NCBI RefSeq assembly: GCF_036248275.1
Contig: NZ_CP109181.1
Coordinates: forward strand, 992,001-1,056,000
Source: Streptomyces sp. NBC_01716
GTDB lineage: Bacteria > Actinomycetota > Actinomycetes > Streptomycetales > Streptomycetaceae
Reading direction: 5' to 3'
DNA: 64,000 nt
Part shown: in pieces, positions 16,714 through 26,252 of the stretch
How the letters are laid out: the number at the start of each line of letters is the position of its first letter
How positions within the stretch are numbered: position 1 is the stretch's first letter
Made by a program: the position numbers and the translations under genes
Notes under the pieces: generated by a model
Database searches by the model: none
Seen by the model: the letters and a program-made list of their open reading frames with translations, nothing else
Told to the model about the DNA's origin: nothing

Positions 16714-18834
16714 ATGCTTCTCACCGGTTATCTGTCCAAGCTCGGCTGCCGGGCCGGCGAAACCGTCGACGTCATGGTCAGCAGCACCGCCGCGGACGTC
16801 ACCGTGGGCCTCGTCCGCCTTATCCACGGGGACGAGAACCCGAACGGACCTGGCTTTGTCCACGAGGAGGTCGATGCCGTGGCACCAAGGCTGATCCACG
16901 CTGAAGAGCAGGAAACGGCGATCGGCTCCTATGCCGTGGGCTCCGAGGTGATCGACCTTTCCGGCGACGCGCACGTCTCACTGGCCCTGTGGCCGACCAC
17001 ACCGGACAGCGACCGTGAACAGGGCCTGATGTCCCTTCCCGAGGCCGGCCTTTCCCTGGGAATCGTCGGCAGATGCGTCGTAGCCCGCGTGGGCGACGGA
17101 CTCCTCACTTCCGCGCCGTGCCTCCAGGCGCGTGAGTGGTTTCGGGTCGATCTCACGGTCAGCCCGGCCAGCGCGCGGCTACGGGTGTGGGCACTGCCAC
17201 ACCCGCAGGGGGACGCCGTCCTCCTCGACGAGGCAGTGTCTCCTGGCGTAGCCCTCGGATCGGGCAGGCCGCTGCTCGCCGCCACCCGGCTGACCGAGAG
17301 GCAGGACCGGACTTTCCCCGAGGGTCTCTACAACGGCAAGTTGGCCGCCGTGAGCCTCGAAGCGAATGGCGCGACAGAAGGAGCCTGGGCGTTCGAACTC
17401 GACATGAGCTCGCAGCGTGCCGTCGATGTCAGTGGACACGAACGCCACCTCAACCTGGTCAACACCCCCACCCGCGCGATGACGGGCCCGACGTGGACCA
17501 ACCGCTTTCACGCATGGGAGCAGGACCCGGCACAGTGGAACGCGATCCACTTCCATGACGACGATCTCGCCGATGCCGGCTGGCCGGTCTCGCTGGAACT
17601 GGAGATCCCGTCCGCGTTGCCCAGCGGCGTGTACGCGGTGCGGCTCCAGGCGAACGGCGCCGAAACGGACTACATCCCCCTGGCCGTACGCCCTCGTGAA
17701 GGCGCCCCGCACGCCAGGATCGCGTTCATGCTGGCCACGTTCACGTACCTGGCCTACGCGAACGAGCACCTCACCGAGGGCGACTTCGAGCAGGGAAGCG
17801 AGATCCCTGTTCGGACCGGGGAGTGGGAAGACCTGGTGGCCGCGCACCCGGAATGGGGTAAGAGCGTCTACGACCTGCACAACGACGGTTCGGGTGTGGC
17901 CCACTCCAGCGCCCTGCGACCGATCCCAAACATGCGTCCGACATACCGGTTCTGGGGATTCCATGCACCGAGGCGATTCCCGGCCGACCTCTACGTCGTC
18001 AACTTCCTGACGCAACTGGGTGAACCGTTCGACGTGATCACCGAGCACGATCTCCACTCCGAAGCCGATGCCTTGACGCACTATCAGACCGTGATCACGG
18101 GTTCGCACCCCGAGTACTACAGCGGAGACATGCTCGATGCCCTTGACCGGCACGTGGACAGCGGAGGTGGCCTGCTGTATCTGGGCGGTGACGGCTTCTA
18201 CTGGGTTACCACCTCCGTCAGGGAGCACCCTCTGGTGATCGAAGTGAGGAAGTCTGAGGGGCTCCGCCACTGGGATGCCGAACCTGGCGAACGCCATCAC
18301 GCGAGTACCGGCGAACTCGGCGGACTCTGGCGCTCCAGAGGGCGCAGCGCTCACCGCCTGTTCGGAGTGGGAATGGGCGCCCATGGCTGGGACAACAAGG
18401 CGCCGGGCTACCGCCGGACAGCGGAATCGTATCGGGACGACGTCCGCTGGGTGTTCGAAGGAATAGAGGATGAAGTGATCGGCGACTTCGGCCTGATCAT
18501 GAATGGGACCAGCGGAGACGAGATCGACCGGATCGATCACCGCTACGGCACTCCACGCGACACCGTGGTCCTGGCTTCCTCGGAGCCGCACTCCCAGTGG
18601 TACGTCCCGGTTCCGGAAGATGTCACCACCGTCTCGAACCAGCTGAACGGCACGTTCAACCGTGACGTCAGGTCCGACATGGTGCTGGTCGAGCGAGAGG
18701 GCGGCGGCGCGGTGTTCTCCGTCGGCTCCATCATCTTCACCGGGGCCCTTCCCGTGAACGGCGGCGCGAACAATGCGGCCCTGCTCGTCGAGAACGTCAT
18801 ACGCAACTTCACATCCCGCCGGAAGCGGACCTGA
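16714..18834 (+). CDS. N,N-dimethylformamidase large-subunit-like amidohydrolase
   Basis: A 706-aa cytoplasmic protein resembling the large subunit of N,N-dimethylformamidase (about 760 aa). The N-terminal half carries a lectin-like sandwich (LYNGKLAAVSLEANGATEGA). The C-terminal half has family motifs: WNAIHFHDDDLADAGW, YDLHNDGSGVAHSSALRPIP, VITGSHPEYYSGDMLDALDR, GGGLLYLGGDGFYWVTT and STGELGGLWRSRGRSAHR. The known enzyme uses a mononuclear iron held by Tyr and Glu residues; HPEYYS and STGE are the likely counterparts. DMFase also has a small subunit, which is not present here. The gene is last in an importer operon, so its substrate is presumably the imported compound, an amide of unknown identity. 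Confidence 0.8.
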   Translation: MLLTGYLSKLGCRAGETVDVMVSSTAADVTVGLVRLIHGDENPNGPGFVHEEVDAVAPRLIHAEEQETAIGSYAVGSEVIDLSGDAHVSLALWPTTPDSDREQGLMSLPEAGLSLGIVGRCVVARVGDGLLTSAPCLQAREWFRVDLTVSPASARLRVWALPHPQGDAVLLDEAVSPGVALGSGRPLLAATRLTERQDRTFPEGLYNGKLAAVSLEANGATEGAWAFELDMSSQRAVDVSGHERHLNLVNTPTRAMTGPTWTNRFHAWEQDPAQWNAIHFHDDDLADAGWPVSLELEIPSALPSGVYAVRLQANGAETDYIPLAVRPREGAPHARIAFMLATFTYLAYANEHLTEGDFEQGSEIPVRTGEWEDLVAAHPEWGKSVYDLHNDGSGVAHSSALRPIPNMRPTYRFWGFHAPRRFPADLYVVNFLTQLGEPFDVITEHDLHSEADALTHYQTVITGSHPEYYSGDMLDALDRHVDSGGGLLYLGGDGFYWVTTSVREHPLVIEVRKSEGLRHWDAEPGERHHASTGELGGLWRSRGRSAHRLFGVGMGAHGWDNKAPGYRRTAESYRDDVRWVFEGIEDEVIGDFGLIMNGTSGDEIDRIDHRYGTPRDTVVLASSEPHSQWYVPVPEDVTTVSNQLNGTFNRDVRSDMVLVEREGGGAVFSVGSIIFTGALPVNGGANNAALLVENVIRNFTSRRKRT

Positions 18835-18935
18835 CTGGGAAAATCTGTTCGACCGCCGGGCACTTGTGGCGCAACCACCCATCGCCGGGCCCGTGCTGAA
18901 ACAAGCTCAGAAGCTGACGCTGTCGGGGATCTTGG

Positions 18936-19385
18936 AATCCGAAGTACGCCCTCGGTAGGGAGCTGGAGGACCCCGGCTTCCACCACAGCGTCCTCACCGA
19001 CGCCACCTGCCCGCCCTTCGCAACGGTGAGCAAGTCCAGGCCCTGCGCCAGATCTTCGTGCAGAACTACCACCTTGATGGTCAGGACCGTCCGAAGTGGC
19101 GCGAGAGCGCCCGCTACGCACGCCGCGGCGAGACCCGCGGGAAGGGCTTCCTCGCGCATGTCACCGAAACCTGCGATCCGGACACCCCCAGCGTGATCAC
19201 CGACGTCAGCACCCCCAAGGCTCCCGTCCACGACACCAAGGCCCTCCCCGGCATCCTGGCCGACCTCTATGATCGGAACCCGCTGTCGAAGGAGCACTTC
19301 TTCAACGGCGGCTATCTCTCCGTCGCCATCAAGCAGCAGGTCGCCCGGGAGCACGGCGTCGGCCTGGTGGGACCGATCCGGGCCA
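18936..19385 (+). pseudogene. IS1182-type transposase remnant with internal deletion
   Basis: Fragments of one transposase occur in two frames: KYALGRELEDPGFHHSVLTD at 18936, then, after a deletion, LPALRNGEQVQALRQIFVQN, RGKGFLAHVTETCDPDTPSV and EHFFNGGYLSVAIKQQVARE, ending in HGVGLVGPIRA. These match the N-terminal and middle parts of IS1182-family transposases. The sequence is then cut by the integrase fragment near 19386, so the element is dead. Confidence 0.6.
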
Positions 19386-19403
19386 GGAGCACCCGACAGT
19401 CGC

Positions 19404-19636
19404 GGCGGGCTCATCTCCACCGCCGTCCTGCGCGACGCCACCCACTGGGACGACGTGGTCACCAAGCTCGGCTACGAACACCTGCGCCGCCACGACCTCC
19501 GGCACACCGGACTGACCTGGTTCGCCGACGCCGGAGTCCAGGCACACGTCCTCCGCAGGATCGCCGGCCACGGATCACTGACAACCACCCAGCGCTACCT
19601 GTACCCGGACGTACACACCTGGTCCCCGACAACGAT
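19404..19636 (+). pseudogene. tyrosine-recombinase (integrase) C-terminal fragment, copy 1
   Basis: The frame reads STAVLRDATHWDDVVTKLGY, HDLRHTGLTWFADAGVQAHV, RIAGHGSLTTTQRYLYPD: the HxLR box, the GH of the last helix and the Tyr nucleophile of the family. Everything before the core domain is missing. From 19412 on it is identical to copy 2 (48409 on) except one base, which makes HDLRHT here and DDLRHT there. It points into the partial tRNA sequence at 19692, as an integrase beside its att site would. It belongs to an element left of the island. Confidence 0.75.
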
Positions 19637-19639
19637 CAA

Positions 19640-19671
19640 GGGCCGGTCTCGGATCTCTCCGAAACCGGCCC
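19640..19671. terminator. hairpin after integrase copy 1
   Basis: GGGCCGGT-c-TCGGA pairs with TCCGA-a-ACCGGCCC around the loop TCTC, giving a very stable stem. There is no U-run, as is usual for actinomycete terminators. It is identical to the hairpin at 48637, where it lies 3' of the tRNA-Pro gene. Confidence 0.6.
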
Positions 19672-19691
19672 CGATCTGCGACTCTCACGAG

Positions 19692-19735
19692 TCGGGACGA
19701 CAGGATTTGAACCTGCGACCCCTTGACCCCCAGTC
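19692..19735 (-). other. attL: 3' part of tRNA-Pro (44 bp)
   Basis: This stretch is identical to 48689-48732, the tRNA-Pro(GGG) segment from the anticodon stem-loop to the 3' end. The 5' half of the tRNA is absent and identity stops at 19735/19736. A duplicated tRNA 3' end next to an integrase gene is the standard sign of an attachment site left by site-specific integration. Confidence 0.8.
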
Positions 19736-19741
19736 GCGGGC

Positions 19742-20913
19742 GTGGGTGACGTGGAGTGGCCGAAGGATCCCGGGGCCTACGAACAGGCCGTCGCCGTCCT
19801 ACTCAGCTGCATGCACCCGCAGCTTGTGCGCGTTGATGGATCAGGCGGCGATGGCGGCAGAGACGCACAGCTCACGGCCCCCGACGGACTCCACGTCTTC
19901 GAGATGAAATCCTTCACCGGCCGGATGACAAAGGGGCGCCGGGACAAGGTCGAGAAGTCCTTGGGTCGGGCCGCGCTGCTGAACCCCGTCAGCTGGGACG
20001 TCATCGTGCCGATCGACCTCAACCCGACCGAGGAGAAGTGGTTCAGCGGCCTTCAGCAGAGGTTCTCGTTCCCCCTTTTGTGGCGCGGGGCCACCTGGAT
20101 CAAGGCCCGACTGGCCGAGCACCCGGCTGTGCGCCGGTTCTATTTCGCCAACCATCACGCGGAGCTGGGGCACCTGCTTCAGGAGATCGCCCCCAGCAGG
20201 CAAACGTCTCGCCGTGCTCGGGCTGCACATGACGTCCATCCGTTCCGGCTCCCATGGAGGAACCCTCGTGGGAGCCGATCCCACAGGAGCGATCACCTGT
20301 CGGCTTCGCCTGGACCGCACGACGCGGGAGTCCTCGATCAAGATCGATGTGAACGTCCCCGAGGCGTTACGGCCTGGGCAATGGCTGGATGTTGTCCGGT
20401 TCGCTTCCTATGCGGAACCGGCAAGATACCTTCAGATGACCCTGGCGGGACACGCTGTGAACGACCCCGCGCCCTTCCGCCCCGCGCCATGACGGCGCGG
20501 GGCCGGTACTGCGGGTACTCGAACAGCTCGTCGCCATAGAGCAGCTGGCGGTGACCACTCTTATGGTCCCCAAAGGCCCGAGCCCCGAAGACCTTCGCGC
20601 CATACGCGAGGCCCACACACTGCTGACGGGTGGAGCGGTCGACGAAGTGGTCACTTCAGTGACCATGGAAGCCGATGACACCGAATCCATACGAGGGCTG
20701 TTCACAGCGCCACAGCCTGTTCGGCTCAGGCAGAACCACCCCGCCTACGAGATCAGGATCTTCGGCCAGAACGTCCCCGTCGGCCCGGTCCAGCGCACTC
20801 TGCCTCCGCTGTACGCCTCCGAACACCGCCGTACCGCGGATGGTTGGCACATCACGCTCACTGCCGGCACCGAGCCCGGAGCCAACGTGGCAAGCATCCG
20901 GCGCGCCGGATAA
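19742..20913 (+). pseudogene. Mrr-like PD-(D/E)xK nuclease gene with two frameshifts
   Basis: The first frame (19742 to about 20195) has a restriction-endonuclease-like core: VDGSGGDGGRDAQL supplies the Asp and FEMKSF the ExK pair. Coding then continues in two further frames: LHMTSIRSGSHGGTLVGADP up to about 20490, then LEQLVAIEQLAVTTLMVPKG and GPSPEDLRAIREAHTLL to the stop at 20913. Intact, it would be about 390 aa. The gene starts 6 bp inside attL, so its promoter may lie across the junction. Sequencing error is possible for one shift, less so for two. Confidence 0.55.
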
Positions 20914-21226
20914 CCAGCAGCTCAGCGGTCCTTGCCACCGCGCTCCGGCAGCAATGCATGTATTTACCACTGGTCCCCAGGCATGGTCCCCAACCCGAGC
21001 ATGTCCGCCGATGCCATCACGCGGACGCGTCATAGACGGATGAACGTGCGTCCCGGGCGCGAACTGGACACGAGCTCGCCTACTTCTCCTTGCCGCGACC
21101 GCTTCACGACTGCAAGCACGGGAGTGGGCTGCTACACCGCACTACGCCAGCACCAAGCCATTGCTGACCCGGGGCCAACCAGACCCCCGGTAGGCGCCGT
21201 CGGCCGGGACGGGTACGCCGTGGCGC
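20914..21226. other. 313-bp stretch without a recognisable gene
   Basis: Only short frames with poor composition are present on either strand. It separates the broken nuclease gene from an IS481-type remnant. No repeat, RNA or promoter was identified. Confidence 0.4.
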
Positions 21227-21583
21227 TCACAGGTATGGATGACGCGACGAGCACAGGACGCGGCCGGGTCGTAAGTGCGTCCCGGCAGCGCAGGTGAGTT
21301 CCACACCAGATTTCGCTGTAGGCCAGGCGGGAATGGTCGTCAACGGCCGTGTGCAGGTAGCTGTAACCGGCGTTCCGGCGGTTCTTGCGGCCCGCTTGCC
21401 GGCCCAGGACCTTGTGCCCGCACCGCCGTCGGGGATGTTGCCGAGCTTCTTGATGTCGACGTGGACCAACTCGCCGGGCCGGTCGCGTTCGTAGCGGCGG
21501 ATGACACGGCCCGTGGCCCGGTCCAGATGGGCGAGGCGGGCCAGGCGCAGGCGGCCGGTCTCGGCCCTCCGTGGACAGAACAC
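21227..21583 (-). pseudogene. IS481-type transposase remnant
   Basis: The minus strand reads RLRLARLAHLDRATGRVIRR, YERDRPGELVHVDIKKLGNI and PDGG, the section of IS481-family transposases leading to the first catalytic Asp. Frame changes after that (GHKVLGRQAGRK and HTAVDDHSRLAYSEI appear in other frames) show decay. N- and C-terminal parts are absent. Confidence 0.6.
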
Positions 21584-21629
21584 CTAGTCCGGGCGCCGAT
21601 GGCGCGCCGGCAAGCAGTCCCGTGACACG

Positions 21630-22037
21630 CTACCGGGCCGGGGAATCAGCAGCGTCGTAGCGCTGCTGGGCGGCCTCCAGCGCCGGGGTGTTGGCGCTGA
21701 ACCAGCTCAGCAGCGCGCACAGCTGCTGCGCCAGGCTCCGCCCGAGTGGCGTCAGGCTATAGGTGACCTGCGGCGGGACGGTCGGCTCCACCAGGCGTTC
21801 GACCAGCCCGTACCGCACCACCGACTTGAGGTACTGCGACAGCATCTTCTGGCTGATGCCGCCGATGTGCCGGTGAAGGCCGGAGAAGCGCATCGGTCCA
21901 GGAACCAGCGCAGCGATGATCAACGCGCCCCATCGGCCGGTCACTTGGGCCATCACCGGCCGCGTCGGGCAGTCCTTGTCGAAAGAGCCTGCCGGAAGCT
22001 GGGCGAAAACATCCTTGAACTGCTCACTCACCGCCAT
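21630..22037 (-). CDS. HxlR-family transcriptional regulator
   Basis: A 135-aa winged-helix protein: DCPTRPVMAQVTGRWGALII, LRFSG-like PMRFSGLHRHIGGISQKMLS and YSLTPLGRSLAQQLCALLSW are the family blocks. The N-terminal Cys, often a redox or electrophile sensor in this family, is present (DKDC). Full length for HxlR. It is divergent from the MBL-fold hydrolase, with a near-palindrome around GTACGTAC in between, and probably represses it. Confidence 0.88.
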   Translation of the reverse strand: MAVSEQFKDVFAQLPAGSFDKDCPTRPVMAQVTGRWGALIIAALVPGPMRFSGLHRHIGGISQKMLSQYLKSVVRYGLVERLVEPTVPPQVTYSLTPLGRSLAQQLCALLSWFSANTPALEAAQQRYDAADSPAR

Positions 22038-22053
22038 GCCACTAGCTTACAAA

Positions 22054-22067
22054 AAGGTACGTACTTA
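22054..22067. promoter_or_regulatory. candidate HxlR operator
   Basis: AAGGTACGTACTTA is a near-perfect palindrome centred on GTACGTAC, 17 bp before the HxlR start and about 70 bp before the MBL gene. HxlR-type regulators bind short palindromes between divergent genes. Binding is inferred from position. Confidence 0.4.
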
Positions 22068-22136
22068 CGAAAGGTCGCCGACGGTCCTAGAGTCGACCCA
22101 CGGAACCGGCGGTCAAACAAGACGAATGGATTCAAA

Positions 22137-23057
22137 GTGTTCACAAGCCGTGTATCCCCGGCCTTCCTGGGCTGGGACCTCGGAGGCATCGTTGTGCGCC
22201 GAGTCGACGAAATCGACATGTCACCGGCAACCAGTCAATGGCTGCTGCCCGATGCCACACCGGAACACTTGCACCACCCCTGGCTGCAGCCCGACTTCAC
22301 CGACGGCACAGCCTTTGCGATGCACGTTCACATCTTCGCGATCGAGGTGAACGGCAAGCGCATCCTGGTCGACACCGGCATCGGCAACGACAAGCCCCGG
22401 CAGATACCCGACGCCGACAACCTGCAGACCCCGCTGCTGCGGTGGCTGACCGCCGCGGGTTTCGCCCCGGACACCGTCGACCTGGTGATCACCACGCACA
22501 TGCACGTCGACCACGTCGCCTGGAACACTCACCTGGTCGACAGCCGCTGGACACCGACCTTCCCGAACGCCCGCTACCTCACCGACCGCAGAGAATGGGA
22601 CTACTGGACCGCCGCCGCCGAAAGCGACGAGGAAGTCGCCCAGGTGCACCGCGACTCCCTGCGGCCCATCCGTGACAACGGCCTGTACGACCTGCTCGAC
22701 ATCCCCGCCTCAGGCCTTGAGGTGGCCGACGGCGTCCGCCTGGTACCGACACGCGGCCACACGCCCGGCCACCTGTCGGTCAAGCTGACAGGCACCGGCC
22801 GCAATGCGCTGATCAGCGGCGACAGCCTGCATCACCCCGTGCAACTGGCGTACCCCGACATGGGTAGCGTCGGCGACGTCGATCCCGCCGAGGCACGAAC
22901 CACCCGCCACCACCTGCTCACCGAGCTGGCCGGTACCGATGACCTGCTGCTGGGCACCCACTTCACGCATCCCACCAGCGGACGCGTCCAGCAGCGGGAC
23001 AACCGATTCCAGCTGCTGGACGCGTCCCCTGCCCTTCTCCCGCCCGCCTCGTTCTAA
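22137..23057 (+). CDS. MBL-fold metallo-hydrolase
   Basis: A 306-aa metallo-beta-lactamase-fold hydrolase. The metal motif HxHxDH appears as THMHVDHVAW; further ligands are in PTRGHTPGHLSVKL, ISGDSLHHPVQ and LLGTHFTHPTSG. Such proteins include lactonases, arylsulfatase-like and aryl esterase enzymes, and the substrate is not evident. The GTG at 22137 (FTSRVSPAFLGWDLGGIVVR) gives a family-like N-terminus; the frame is open further upstream but there overlaps the HxlR gene. Confidence 0.82.
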   Translation: MFTSRVSPAFLGWDLGGIVVRRVDEIDMSPATSQWLLPDATPEHLHHPWLQPDFTDGTAFAMHVHIFAIEVNGKRILVDTGIGNDKPRQIPDADNLQTPLLRWLTAAGFAPDTVDLVITTHMHVDHVAWNTHLVDSRWTPTFPNARYLTDRREWDYWTAAAESDEEVAQVHRDSLRPIRDNGLYDLLDIPASGLEVADGVRLVPTRGHTPGHLSVKLTGTGRNALISGDSLHHPVQLAYPDMGSVGDVDPAEARTTRHHLLTELAGTDDLLLGTHFTHPTSGRVQQRDNRFQLLDASPALLPPASF

Positions 23058-23085
23058 AGATCCGCGGGCCGGTAACAGCGCCCAA

Positions 23086-24029
23086 GGGGGCGTTTCGAAG
23101 GTGTTGGTCACAGCCACTCGTCGATGGCCGCGACCAGCACGGTCGCCTCGTAGCGAACGGCGAGTTTGTCGTAGCGCGTGGCGACCGCGCGGTGGCGCTT
23201 GAGGCGATTGATTCCACACTCCACCGCATGGCGCTCCTTGCAGTCGGCCTTGTCGAACTTCGGTGGCCGACCACCGTGGGAACCGCGCTTCTTCCGGTTG
23301 GCAACCTGGTCGCGCTTCTCCGGGATCGTGCAGCGGATACCGCGCTTGCGCAGGTAGGCGCGGTTCGCGCGGGAGCCGTACGCCTTGTCGGCACGGACCT
23401 TGTCCGGCCGGGTGCGCGGGCGGCCCGCTCCGATCCTGGGCACCCGGATACGGCCCAGGACCACCTGGAACTGCGGAGAATCGCCGCGCTGTCCGGCCGT
23501 GATGACCAGCGGCATCGGCTTCTGGGCCTGCTCGACCGCCAGGTGGAGCTTGGTGGTGAGCCCGCCCCGGGAGCGTCCGAGCCCGTGATCGTCGGGCTCG
23601 GTGAACACACCACCCGGCGGCTCGATCTGCAGATCCCCCTTTTGCGGGCACCCGCCGCATGCTGGTGGGCGCGGGCGATAGTCGAATCCACCGAGACGTC
23701 CCAGGTGATCAGTCCTTCGGCGTCGGCCTGGGCCTGCAGCTGCTCGAAGATACGGTGCCAGGTGCCATCCCGCTGCCAACGCCGGAACAGGCCGTACACC
23801 GTCTCCCATGGGCCATACCGCTCGGGCACGTCCCGCCAGGGAGCACCAGCACGAGTGCGCCAGCGTATGCCGTCTATCAGCTGCCGCTTGCTGCGCACTG
23901 GTTGCCGTCCAGGCTGCCTTCCGACCGGGAGCAGCGGGGCCAGCTTCACCCACTGCACATCCGTCAGGTCATGCCTCCCCATGAAGTGGATCATGACACA
24001 TCAAGATCCACTTTTTGAAACGCACCCTA
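23086..24029. mobile_element. IS5-family insertion sequence, nearly complete
   Basis: The element has related ends: GGGGGCGTTTCGAAGGTG at the left and, on the other strand, GGGTGCGTTTCAAAAAGTG at the right. It is about 0.94 kb long and encloses one transposase in two overlapping frames. The ends were set from these imperfect terminal repeats and may be off by a few bases. It lies between the MBL gene and an IS1380 fragment. Confidence 0.7.
23108..23994 (-). CDS. IS5-family transposase (two frames, probable programmed frameshift)
   Basis: Frame 1 starts at ATG 23994 ([20 protein letters not shown]) and carries the N-terminal domain and [19 protein letters not shown] with the first catalytic Asp. 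Frame 2 continues [59 protein letters not shown] with the second Asp, and [20 protein letters not shown] with the Glu, ending at 23108. The switch is at the run AAAAGGGGG near 23640, typical of IS5/IS427-group elements that make the full protein by -1 frameshifting. All three catalytic positions are present, so the element may be active. Confidence 0.75.
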
Positions 24030-24034
24030 GCGAG

Positions 24035-24505
24035 GCCATGTCCGGCCGACTGCGGCCCGGCAACTCCGAGCCAACACCGCCGCCGATCACATCGTGGTGC
24101 TGGACGACGCCCTCGCGCAGATCCCCGACGCTCACCGGCACGGCACCCTGGTCCGCGCCGACAGCGCCGGATCCGCGAAAGCCTTCCTCACCCACATCCG
24201 GACCTTGCGCGAGCACGGGTTGAACCTGCGGTTCTCGGTCGGATACGCGGTCACCGAGCCGGTCCGCCGTGCGATCCGCTCACTGCCCGAAGCTCTCTGG
24301 CATCCCGCCCTGGACCAGAACGGGACGCTGCGAAACGGTGCCGAAGCCGCCGATGTGACCGGCATGGTCGACCTTGCCGGCTACCCGGCCGGCACCCGCA
24401 ACACCGTGCGGCGCGAACGACCGCACCCCGGCGCCCAACTGTCCCTGTTCGACCACGACGAGGGCCTGCGGCACCAGGTATTCCTTACCGATACCCCTCC
24501 TGGCT
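24035..24505 (+). pseudogene. IS1380-type transposase fragment
   Basis: The plus strand reads DHIVVLDDALAQIPDAHRHG, RADSAGSAKAFLTHIRTLRE, GLNLRFSVGYAVTEPVRRAI and RERPHPGAQLSLFDHDEGLR, matching the middle of IS1380-family transposases. Upstream, one base is missing near 24067. The fragment runs in frame into an unrelated serine hydrolase gene at about 24506. Confidence 0.65.
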
Positions 24506-25113
24506 TCGCACATCTCTATTCGTGTGTCGGCTATGTCGCCCTCGGACGCCTACTCGAGGAGCTCGACGACCGGCCGCTGGACACGCTGATCCGAACCCGC
24601 GTCCTCGACCCGCTCGGCGCTGCCACCGCGACATTCCGACCGAGCACCATCTCGGCGACAGTGGCGACTGAGACGCAACTCCACAGGGGGCCAGTACGAG
24701 GTCAGGTACACGATGAACTCGCCCACGCGATCGGGCGGCCGGTCGGGAACGCCGGGATGTTCGCCACGGCCGAGGACGTCCTCGCCCTGGGCTCGATGGT
24801 GCTGAACGGCGGCGCCGGACGGGCTCGACGCGTGCTGTCGGCCGAGAGCGTGAAGCTGTTGAGCGAACCCTTCATCGACGCCGACAACTACCACCAGGCG
24901 ATCGGATTCCGAGTCGGTGACGATCTCACGATGGGCCGGATCCAGGGAATCGGGCACACCGGGTTCACCGGGACGTCACTGGTCATCGCACCTCACTCCG
25001 GCGGTACAGCCGTCCTGCTGACCAACCGGGTACACCCCACCCGCTTCGATGCCGATATCACGGCGCTGAGGCGTTCGTTCGCCGAACGCCTTGAACAACC
25101 CGTAGCCGACTGA
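24506..25113 (+). pseudogene. serine hydrolase (class C beta-lactamase-like), C-terminal fragment
   Basis: After the transposase piece the same frame reads HLYSCVGYVALGRLLEELDD, PVGNAGMFATAEDVLALGSM and MGRIQGIGHTGFTGTSLVIA, the C-terminal part of a beta-lactamase/esterase-type serine hydrolase. The nucleophile SxxK region is missing. YSC stands where the family has YSN or YAN. GHTGFTG is the C-terminal motif. The continuous frame from 24094 to 25113 is therefore a chimera produced by rearrangement. Confidence 0.6.
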
Positions 25114-25150
25114 GCTGCCCCGAGTTTCGTAGCGGCCACTTTCTCTGGTT

Positions 25151-26053
25151 TCAGGCGGCGTTGAGGGCTGCCTGTGATCGGTGGTGCCGGGTCTCGAATT
25201 CCTCGGGTGGGAGGTAGTCGAGGGCGGAGTGCAGGCGCTCAGTGTTGTACCAGCCGACCCATTGGACGAGGGCACGTTCGACCTGGTCAGCGTCCCGCCA
25301 GGGCCCCTGATGCTCGATCAGCTCGGCCTTGAAGGGAGCCGTTGAGGGCTTCAGCCATCGCGTTGTCGTAGCTGTCCGCGACGGAGCCGACGGATGCGGT
25401 CGCACCGGCCTCAATCAGCCGTTCTCCGTGGCGAATTGGCACGTATTGCGACCCGCGACCGCTGTGATGAATCAGACCCGAGCCCTTCTTGGTTCCCCGC
25501 CGCCACAAAGCCATCTCGAGTGCGTCCAGCGGGAGATCGGTCCGCATGTGGGTGGCGAGCTGCCATCCGACGATCACTCGCCGGACGTGTCATGGATCCG
25601 GCGGATGTGCTCGATGAGCTGTTCGTCGCGCAGGCGCCGGGCGGACTTCGGGCGCCTGCGGCGGGCGTTGAATGCCGAGACCGAGAGGTCGAGTTCCCGG
25701 CATACGGGCCCGACCCCGAAGTCGTCGCGGAGGTGGTCGATCACCGCGTCAGCCTCGTGCGGGGCTGGTCGGGCTCCTTCGCGAAAAACACCGAGGCGGC
25801 CTTCAGGATCTCGTTCGCCCAACGCAACTCGGCTATCTTTTTGCGGAGTTGGGCCAGCTCGGTCCGTTCGGCGGTGGTCAGCAGATCAGGCCGGTCGGCC
25901 CTTGTCTGCTTCGGCCTGGCGGACCCAGCCGCGCAGGGCCTCCTTGTGGATGCCCAGGTCCTTCGCAACATGAGCGACCGGACGGCCGGAGGTCTGGACT
26001 TCGCGGACGGCCCGCTCACGCAGCTCGTCGGGGTACTTCCGTGGTGCAGGCAT
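25151..26053 (-). pseudogene. IS3-family element remnant (orfA and orfB, decayed)
   Basis: OrfA starts at ATG 26053 (PAPRKYPDELRERAVREVQT, helix-turn-helix) and shifts frame near 25888 before TTAERTELAQLRKKIAELRW and FFAKEPDQP. OrfB begins FGVGPVCRELDLSVSAFNAR, stops after IRRIHDTSGE, and resumes as VGWQLATHMRTDLPLDALEM and YDNAMAEALNGS, then GWYNTERLHSALDYLPPEEF. The stretch holding the first catalytic Asp is deleted. The element is dead. Confidence 0.75.
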
Positions 26054-26252
26054 CGGACCTGTGTTCTCCCATCTGCCGAGGCGATCATGCCTGGCTTCAG
26101 GGCCGCTACAAAATCCGGTTCAGCTCAGTCGGGGCAAACTTGCGTGGAGCGCCAACGACCGGCTGCACGTCGGCACCGTGAACACGGCACCAACCGAAAC
26201 GGCGAGGTGAAGGAAGCCGACCCAGCCTGTGGCCCGTCCGTGCAGACCCTGA

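Noticed and set aside
17179..18882. 567-codon open frame on the minus strand opposite the dimethylformamidase-like gene
   Set aside because: Composition is that of a shadow frame (Arg/Gly/Val-rich, no motif), while the plus strand has clear family motifs.
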